The notes below the pieces were generated by a model. It was not told the origin of the DNA and made no database searches. It was given only the letters and a program-made list of their open reading frames with translations. From Myxococcales bacterium (GTDB taxonomy: Bacteria > Myxococcota > Polyangia > Polyangiales > Polyangiaceae), in contig PLXW01000065.1 in NCBI GenBank assembly GCA_003151595.1, positions 1 to 21,998 of the forward strand: a DNA stretch of 21,998 nucleotides, written 5' to 3'. Position 1 is the first letter of the stretch. Every line of letters begins with the position of its first letter. A program made the translations under genes and the position numbers. Shown here piece after piece: positions 16,843 to 21,998 of the stretch.

Positions 16843-18156
16843 TCACTGCGGGCAGGCTTTGTGCGGCGCGAACCCGATCTGCCCCTTGGCCCGATCGAAG
16901 ATCACGACGGCCGAGCGCAGGAACGGCGCGCCCATGATCGACGCCAGCGGGAAGCTGGTCCCCACCGCCTGCGACACCATCGAGTTGCACCACCCGAGCG
17001 TCGGGTACGGCATGAGGTACGTCTCGGTCGCCGGCGCCTGCACGGTGACGCCGGGGTTCGAGCCGAACGTCATCGTGACCGGCGGGAGCGTCGCGTCGAG
17101 CTCGGCCTTCGTCTGCGTGAGGTTCGCGCAGCCCGGGTTCGCCGAGCCCGAGGCGAAGAAGCCCGCGCCCGCGTCGGCGCCGAAGACCGACTTGAAGCCG
17201 GCGCTCTCGCCGATGGCCGCGGCGAGGGCGTCGTAGGCGGTCGTCCCGACGACGAAGGCGCTGGTGCCGGTGTCGAGGACCGTGTCGGTGTACGTGCCGC
17301 TCGGGATCGGAACGGTCACGCCGCCGACCGCGATCGTCGCGAGGTTGACCGTGTAATAGTACGTCGAGTCGATGTCGGTCGTGACCGGCGTGTACTGCGG
17401 CGCCGCGGTCGTGAAGCTCGAGTCGAAGCCACCGAGCCACAGCGTTCCGCCGTTGTCGCAGAGCTGCGTGGCGAAGACGTCCGGCACCCCCTTGCCGGAT
17501 ACGAACTGATCGAAGAAGGCGTTCGTCCCGGTCACGGCGGCCGACGCGCGGTCGAAGCCGATGAGCCCCTGGTACGGCTTGCCGCCGCACGTCGAGCCTT
17601 GCTGGAAGAACGACGTCTGCGACGTGATCGATACGAGCTTCACCGGCACGCTCGGATCGGACTCGAAGCCGACGGTGTCCTGGTAGACCTCGCCCGACCA
17701 GCTGCCGCTGCCGAACTGCGACGTCGCCGGCGTGTTCTCGTCCGTGGCGCCGGCGCCCGGCGTGTAGAGCGGCGTGACCCCGCAGTTCGTGCACCCTTTG
17801 CCCGCGACGCCGAGCGAGGTCGAGCCGGTGTCGACGATCAGCTGGAAGGTCTGCCCGCCACCGATGGCGACGTTCGCCGAGTAGACCGGCGGCACGCAGA
17901 TGGAGAGCGGAACGGAGATGACACCGGAGACGGTCCCGGTGTCGCCGTTGTTGGCCGACCCGCCGTCGTCGCCGCCTTGCCCGTTGGCGTCGCCGTTTTG
18001 CGCCGAGCCGTCAGAGGGGTTCGTGCCTCCGCCATCGATGAAGCCGTTCTCCGACGTGCTGCTGCCGCACGCGGAGACCGCGAGGGCGAGACCGAGGGCA
18101 GCGAAATTTTCGAACGAAAGGCCGGCGCGGCCAGGGCAACGGGAAGAGGTCTTCAT
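16843..18156 (-). CDS. Pepsin-like (A1 family) aspartic protease lipoprotein
   Basis: This 437-residue protein has a lipoprotein signal (ALGLALAVSAC, acylated Cys30), a Gly/Asp/Asn-rich linker (31-75) and a two-lobed pepsin fold. Both catalytic motifs are present and spaced as in pepsins: LIVDTGSTSLGV (D109) in the first lobe and TVLDTGTSAFV (D295) in the second. The flap region reads SQFGSGSWSGEVYQDTV, with Phe148 where pepsins have Tyr75. Other pepsin-like segments are GLIGFDRAS, TLWLGGFDSSF, YYTVNLATIAVGG and the final IMGAPFLRSAVVIFDRAKGQ IGFAP. The N-lobe has extra cysteines (GCTNCG, STCGG). No propeptide is obvious, so it may fold active. ATG 18156 has AGGAA 7 bases upstream. A1 proteases are chiefly eukaryotic and rare in bacteria. 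Predicted outer-membrane or surface location; substrate unknown. Confidence 0.92.
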   Translation of the reverse strand: MKTSSRCPGRAGLSFENFAALGLALAVSACGSSTSENGFIDGGGTNPSDGSAQNGDANGQGGDDGGSANNGDTGTVSGVISVPLSICVPPVYSANVAIGGGQTFQLIVDTGSTSLGVAGKGCTNCGVTPLYTPGAGATDENTPATSQFGSGSWSGEVYQDTVGFESDPSVPVKLVSITSQTSFFQQGSTCGGKPYQGLIGFDRASAAVTGTNAFFDQFVSGKGVPDVFATQLCDNGGTLWLGGFDSSFTTAAPQYTPVTTDIDSTYYYTVNLATIAVGGVTVPIPSGTYTDTVLDTGTSAFVVGTTAYDALAAAIGESAGFKSVFGADAGAGFFASGSANPGCANLTQTKAELDATLPPVTMTFGSNPGVTVQAPATETYLMPYPTLGWCNSMVSQAVGTSFPLASIMGAPFLRSAVVIFDRAKGQIGFAPHKACPQ

Positions 18157-18292
18157 GATCGTTCCTAGGTAAAGACGGACGAGGGGCGAGGCGAAGAACG
18201 CACCTAGCACGACCGCGCGAGCCCATCGCGTGAAGAGGGGCTGTGAGGAGTGAGATGAGACGCGCGAGAGGCCGCACCGATCTGGAAGGATG

Positions 18293-18326
18293 CAGCGCTC
18301 CTAGATCAGAAGCGCTGATCAGAAGC
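18293..18326 (-). terminator. Overlapping hairpins at the end of the beta-barrel gene
   Basis: CAGCGCT (18293-18299) pairs with AGCGCTG (18311-18317), and an alternative stem GATCAG/CTGATC (18304-18309, 18315-18320) competes with it. GATCAGAAGC is also directly repeated (18304-18313, 18317-18326). The structure covers the stop codon at 18319-18321 and could serve as a terminator between the two minus-strand genes, though no T-run follows. Confidence 0.3.
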
Positions 18327-19227
18327 CATAGGCGAGCGCGAACCGCCCGAGCAACCGGGGGGACGACTCGGAGAGCCCGAACGACGGACCCGCGACCATC
18401 GTCAAACGATCGCCGAGCAGCTGCAGCGACGCGGTCGGCCCGGCGAAGTGGCGCGCGCCCCCTTCCGCTCCGGCGTCGAACGCCTCTTCGAGATCTTGCC
18501 CCACGTACTCGACGCCCATGCGGAACCCGCCGGCGATGCGGTACGCGACGCCCGCTTGAACCATGACGTCGAGCGAGTCCTTGCCGCCGGCGAAGACGTG
18601 CTCTCCGTGGACCGTCGACGCCAGACGTACGCGCCCGACGTCGCCCGCGAACGCCGCCTGGAACCACGCGCCGTTGTCGCCGTGCGGCGCGCCCGGGTAC
18701 CACCGCTTCGCGTCGCCGTCGTAGACGGGACCCGACCACGCTTCACGCAAGTAGCCCACGCTCGCCACGAGGTGCGTGTGCGTCCACGACGACGGCAAGA
18801 GTTGGAAGCGCACGCCGGCGATCGCCCCCGCGTTGGGGCTCGCCGCTTCGCCGCCGACGCCCATCTGGCCGACGGCCATCACCGACACGTGCGGCACGAG
18901 ACCGACCTCGCCGCCGACGCCGATCATTCCGCCGGGCTGCGCGACGTTGGCGGCGAACGCGCTGTACGTGCTGGGGAACGGCGACGCGATCCGCGCCGGG
19001 CTGGCCCCGACGTCGGTGTACGAGACGTTCGTGAAGCCCACGACCGTGAGCGGCGCGGCGACGCGCGCGTCGTCGACGTAGAGCCAGGTGCGATCGATCG
19101 CGTGCTTGTCGGAGGGGTCGTCGGCCTTCGGTGCATCGGCCGCGGCGGGCTCGTCGGCGCGGGCGATCGGCGCGCGGACGGTGAATGCAAAGACGGCCAA
19201 GATCGCGGCGATTGCCCGACGCTTCAT
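18319..19227 (-). CDS. Outer-membrane beta-barrel protein
   Basis: This 302-residue protein has a signal peptide (MKRRAIAAILAVFAFTVRAP, cleavage near ARA-DEP at about 25), an Asp/Ala linker, and then alternating amphipathic strands (LTVVGFTNVSY, GGMIGVGGEVGLV, HVSVMAVGQMGVGGEA, HLVASVGYLREAW, MVQAGVAYRIAGGFRMGVEY) ending in FALAYGF. The C-terminal Phe after alternating hydrophobics is the outer-membrane insertion signal for barrels. About 8-12 strands fit. Function is unknown; no TonB box or plug was seen. ATG 19227 is preferred; the frame stays open upstream but loses its bias. It diverges from a Ser/Thr kinase gene whose start is 45 bases away, so their promoters are shared or overlapping. 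Confidence 0.87.
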   Translation of the reverse strand: MKRRAIAAILAVFAFTVRAPIARADEPAAADAPKADDPSDKHAIDRTWLYVDDARVAAPLTVVGFTNVSYTDVGASPARIASPFPSTYSAFAANVAQPGGMIGVGGEVGLVPHVSVMAVGQMGVGGEAASPNAGAIAGVRFQLLPSSWTHTHLVASVGYLREAWSGPVYDGDAKRWYPGAPHGDNGAWFQAAFAGDVGRVRLASTVHGEHVFAGGKDSLDVMVQAGVAYRIAGGFRMGVEYVGQDLEEAFDAGAEGGARHFAGPTASLQLLGDRLTMVAGPSFGLSESSPRLLGRFALAYGF

Positions 19228-19272
19228 CCCGGCGGTCTTAGCATGACGAACGCGTGCTACAGAACGCCCGCG

Positions 19273-20508
19273 ATGGATCTCCCGCCGGGCGCAGATGGCG
19301 AAGCGACGCACGCGAACCCGACGCGCATCGGCCGCTACGACGTCGTGCGGTTCCTTGGTCAAGGCGGAATGGGGCGGGTGCTCCTGGCGCGCGACTCGGT
19401 GCTCGGCCGCTACGTCGCGGTGAAGATCCTGCGCGACGATCTCGGTCTCCCGCCCGAGTCGCGCGAGGCGCTCTTCGCGCGCATGCGCCAGGAGGCGAAG
19501 GCCGCGGCGACGATCGCGCACCCGCACCTGGTCACGCTGCACGACATGGGCGAGGAAGCGCCGGTCGGTCTGTACCTCGTCTTCGAGTACGTGAGCGGTG
19601 CGACGCTGCGCGAGCGAATCGGAGAAGGCGCGATCGATCTCGTGATCGTCGGCAAGATGGCGCGCGAGCTGGGCGACGCGCTGACGACGGCGCACGACGC
19701 GGGCGTCATCCACCGCGACGTGAAGCCGGAGAACGTGATGCTGTCGCCGTTCGGCGCGAAGCTGACCGACTTCGGGATCGCGCGGCTCCCCGATTCGACG
19801 CTGACCTCGGCGGGCTCGGTCTTGGGCACGCCCGCGTACAGCGCGCCGGAGGCGCTGGCGCTGGCGCAGTTCAGCGCGAAGAGCGATCAGTTCTCGCTGG
19901 CGTGCACGCTGTTCGAAGCGGTGAGCGCGCGGCGCGCCTTCGCGGGAGACGACGCGCTGACGATCGCCTGGCGCATCGCCACCGAGCCGCCGCCGCCGTT
20001 GCCGTTCGTGGCCGCCGATCCGCGGCTGGTGTCGCGCCTGGACGCGGTGCTCGCCCGCGCGTTGGCCAAGGATCCGGCGAAGCGGTTCCCGTCGTGCCGT
20101 GCGTTCGGCGAAGCGTTCGGCGCCGCCATCGACGCGCGCGTCCTCGACACGCCGCGCATCTCGGAGACGCCAGGGCCGCGGTCGATCATCCCGCGCGCGA
20201 CGCGACGGGTACACAACCTCGTGGCGGCGCTCGCGCTGCTCGTCATCATCGCGCTGGTCGTCATCGGTCGCCCGGCGAGCGAGGGGATCTCGCTCCGGCA
20301 CGTCGCCGACGACTTCGCGTCGACTGCCGGCCCGCGCGCGAACGCCGCCGCCGCCGACCATCGCCGCCATCATCCCCCGCCCCCCGTCGCGAGCGACGTC
20401 GACGCCGGCGCCGCCGATCACCCGCTTCCGCCGCTGCACCTGGACGACGCGATCGTCGACGCATCGAGCGCGCCGCCGGCTGGCGAACAAGCGCCGGACG
20501 CGCGCTGA
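19273..20508 (+). CDS. Transmembrane Ser/Thr protein kinase
   Basis: This is a 411-residue Hanks-type kinase. The catalytic domain (about 22-285) has GQGGMG (29-34), K51 in VAVKIL, HRDVKPEN with D149, TDFGIAR with D166 and GTPAYSAPEAL, so it should be active. A membrane helix (about 316-333, LVAALALLVIIALVVIG) is followed by a roughly 75-residue outer tail rich in His, Pro, Ala and Asp (DHRRHHPPPP). The His-rich part could bind metal, but that is speculative. Start choice is unsure: ATG 19273 or in-frame ATG 19243, which would leave 15 bases to the divergent beta-barrel gene; neither has a clear ribosome-binding site. Another kinase gene follows 87 bases on. Confidence 0.93.
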   Translation: MDLPPGADGEATHANPTRIGRYDVVRFLGQGGMGRVLLARDSVLGRYVAVKILRDDLGLPPESREALFARMRQEAKAAATIAHPHLVTLHDMGEEAPVGLYLVFEYVSGATLRERIGEGAIDLVIVGKMARELGDALTTAHDAGVIHRDVKPENVMLSPFGAKLTDFGIARLPDSTLTSAGSVLGTPAYSAPEALALAQFSAKSDQFSLACTLFEAVSARRAFAGDDALTIAWRIATEPPPPLPFVAADPRLVSRLDAVLARALAKDPAKRFPSCRAFGEAFGAAIDARVLDTPRISETPGPRSIIPRATRRVHNLVAALALLVIIALVVIGRPASEGISLRHVADDFASTAGPRANAAAADHRRHHPPPPVASDVDAGAADHPLPPLHLDDAIVDASSAPPAGEQAPDAR

Positions 20509-20531
20509 TTTCGCGCGGGCTTTCCGCGAAA
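20509..20531 (+). terminator. Hairpin right after the second kinase gene
   Basis: TTTCGCG (20509-20515) pairs exactly with CGCGAAA (20525-20531) around a 9-base loop, immediately after the TGA. There is no strong T-run, so it may slow or partly stop transcription between the two kinase genes, or simply protect the mRNA end. Confidence 0.35.
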
Positions 20532-20595
20532 TTCGCCGCGCCGTGGAGAGATGCTAGATCTCGGTGCGCGCGGCGGCGTTCGGGACGAGCGGGCG

Positions 20596-21998
20596 ATGAG
20601 CGACTACCAGCCGAACAAGAACATCCCGGGCACCGTCTACCAGGTGATCCAGCTCCTCGGCCAAGGGGGGATGGGGACGGTCTACGAGGTCGAGGACACG
20701 ACCGTCGGCAAGCGCTACGTGCTGAAGACGCTCCATGCGCAGCTGCGCGATCGGAAGGAGCTCGCGGCGCGTCTTCACAAGGAGGCGCGCACGCTCGCGC
20801 GCTTGTCGCATCCGAACATCGTCGAGGTGGTGACGGCGGGGATGACGACCGACTCGCTGAAGCTGCCGTACTTCGTGATGCAGAAGCTGAACGGGCACAC
20901 GCTGCGCTCGGTGCTGAGCGCGAAGGGGTGCTTGCCGCTCGAGACCGCGTACAGCATCGCCATCGATCTGCTCGACGCGCTCGATCACGCGCACGCCATC
21001 GGCGTGATTCATCGCGACGTGAAGCCGGAGAACATCTTCCTGCATCGCGGGCCGAACGAAGCGCATCAGACCAAGCTCCTCGACTTCGGCGTGATGCGAA
21101 TGCTGTCGAGCGAGCAGCCGCAGACCGGCGCGCGGTTCGTGGGCACGCTGCGCTACGCGCCGCCGGAGCAGCTTCGCGGAGGGCACGTCACGCCGCGCAC
21201 GGATCTCTACGCCGCGGCGCTCGTGCTCTACGAGATGATCGCGGGGGGCGGACCGTTCGACGAAGAGACGACCGATCGCGGAATCGCCAACGCGCACCTG
21301 GAGAAGGCGGCGCCGCCCTTGGCGACGCGCGCGCAGGTTCCTCCAGCGCTCGATGCGCTGGTGATGTCGGCGCTGGCGAAGGATCCCGAAGCGCGCCCGC
21401 GCGACGCGTTCACGTTCGCCGCGCAGCTGCGCGTCCTGTCGCGCGAGGCCGCGCAGATCCGCGGCTCGTCGTCGGCGCACGGGACGGTCGACTGGGTGCT
21501 GGGCGCGATGGGTGGACCGCCATCGGCGACGAACCTGGACGACGTGACCGAGGTCGCCGGCAACCAATCGCGCCCGCGCGGAACGACGCTCGAGAACGCG
21601 GACCCGCCGACGCAAGTGCCGCAGACGACGCTGCGCATGGACCCGGTGCGCGAGTCGATCGATCGCAGCGCGCCGACGCGAACGGCCGCCCCGATGATCG
21701 ATACGCGCTCCGATCCGTCGCGCGTGAACGCGACGACGACCGGTGCGATCGAATCGCACCTGAGCGAGATCCCGATGTCGCGCGGCCGACCGATCGTCGC
21801 GATCGCGATCGTGATGGTGACGATCGCGGCGATCGGCATCGGAGTGGGAACGCGCTGGATGAAGGGGCGAGCGCAAGCCACGCACGCGGCTCCGATCGCG
21901 ACGGCGCCGGAAACCCCGGCCCCGACCCCGACCCCGGCCCCGACCGCGACCCCGACCGCGACCCCGGCCCCGGCCCCGACCGCGACCCCGACGCCGAC
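20596..21998 (+). CDS. Transmembrane Ser/Thr protein kinase, 3' end beyond window
   Basis: At least 467 codons are visible with no stop. The kinase domain (about 14-280) has GQGGMG (22-27), K44 in YVLKTL, HRDVKPEN with D141, LLDFGVMRM with D163 (Val-Met where Ile-Ala/Ser is usual), and GTLRYAPPEQL. Residues about 280-395 form a Thr/Asp/Arg-rich cytoplasmic linker with many TT/TTT sites that could be autophosphorylated. A membrane helix (about 399-419, IVAIAIVMVTIAAIGIGVG) follows, then an outer tail of Pro-Ala/Pro-Thr repeats running off the edge. ATG 20596 is chosen because the domain begins soon after; in-frame ATG 20551 adds 15 residues. It is probably part of a kinase pair with the gene upstream. 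Confidence 0.94.
   Translation, partial: MSDYQPNKNIPGTVYQVIQLLGQGGMGTVYEVEDTTVGKRYVLKTLHAQLRDRKELAARLHKEARTLARLSHPNIVEVVTAGMTTDSLKLPYFVMQKLNGHTLRSVLSAKGCLPLETAYSIAIDLLDALDHAHAIGVIHRDVKPENIFLHRGPNEAHQTKLLDFGVMRMLSSEQPQTGARFVGTLRYAPPEQLRGGHVTPRTDLYAAALVLYEMIAGGGPFDEETTDRGIANAHLEKAAPPLATRAQVPPALDALVMSALAKDPEARPRDAFTFAAQLRVLSREAAQIRGSSSAHGTVDWVLGAMGGPPSATNLDDVTEVAGNQSRPRGTTLENADPPTQVPQTTLRMDPVRESIDRSAPTRTAAPMIDTRSDPSRVNATTTGAIESHLSEIPMSRGRPIVAIAIVMVTIAAIGIGVGTRWMKGRAQATHAAPIATAPETPAPTPTPAPTATPTATPAPAPTATPTP
21908..21998 (+). repeat. Pro-Ala/Pro-Thr coding repeat at the window end
   Basis: A run of CCG alternating with GCC, ACC or GCG codons encodes a PAPTPTPAPTAT-type stalk outside the membrane helix of the kinase. 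The hexamers CCGACC and CCGGCC recur many times, and the run continues past the window. It is a hotspot for slippage and for assembly errors. Confidence 0.9.

Noticed and set aside
20554..21885. Minus-strand frame of 443 codons opposite the last kinase
   Set aside because: The plus-strand frame encodes a complete kinase domain; the minus frame is Arg/His-rich.

Overview
The window reads as chromosomal DNA of a high-GC myxobacterium-like bacterium (Myxococcota, probably Polyangia/Sorangium/Labilithrix-like). This is inferred from very high GC at third codon positions, frequent GTG starts, three transmembrane Ser/Thr protein kinases with proline/alanine-rich tails, Asp/Gly-rich lipoproteins with Cys-rich C-termini, a TonB-type C-terminal domain protein, and a PrkA-family protein. 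No phylogenetic marker was available, so the assignment is by character, not by match. No rRNA, CRISPR array, insertion sequence or phage gene was seen.

Layout. Positions 1-1050 hold the end of a heavy-metal RND efflux pump gene (CusA/CzcA type), a companion envelope protein whose signal peptide lacks an in-frame start codon, and a 29-codon stub of a cation diffusion facilitator on the other strand. It looks like a decaying metal-resistance locus. Positions 1050-3030 are gene-poor: tRNA-Pro(CGG) with a readable promoter, an orphan response regulator with an XRE-type DNA-binding domain, two hairpins, and tRNA-Met(CAT). Positions 3037-6854 hold a Cys-rich lipoprotein (minus strand) and, diverging from it, an apparent operon: a TerB-like/degenerate M48-like protein, a transmembrane Ser/Thr kinase, and a Cys-rich lipoprotein only 2 bp behind the kinase. 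Positions 6862-9031 (minus) hold tatD followed by a TonB-family protein. A 176-residue unknown protein (plus) diverges from tatD.

Positions 9596-13777 (minus) form a tight three-gene operon: a secreted Cys-containing protein, a PrkA-type AAA+ protein (16 bp gap) and a MATE transporter (4 bp overlap). A DNRLRE-type lipoprotein (minus) diverges from oppD-oppF (plus), an ATPase pair with no permease or binding-protein gene in view. Then come a pepsin-like (A1 family) aspartic protease lipoprotein (minus), an outer-membrane beta-barrel protein (minus), and two consecutive Ser/Thr kinases (plus), the second running off the window end inside a Pro/Ala/Thr repeat.

The recurring theme is envelope sensing and signalling: membrane kinases, secreted lipoproteins, a pepsin-like protease and transporters. 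The strongest leads are the bacterial pepsin-like lipoprotein, the secreted protein-PrkA-MATE operon, and the kinase operon led by a protein that looks like a catalytically dead M48 peptidase.
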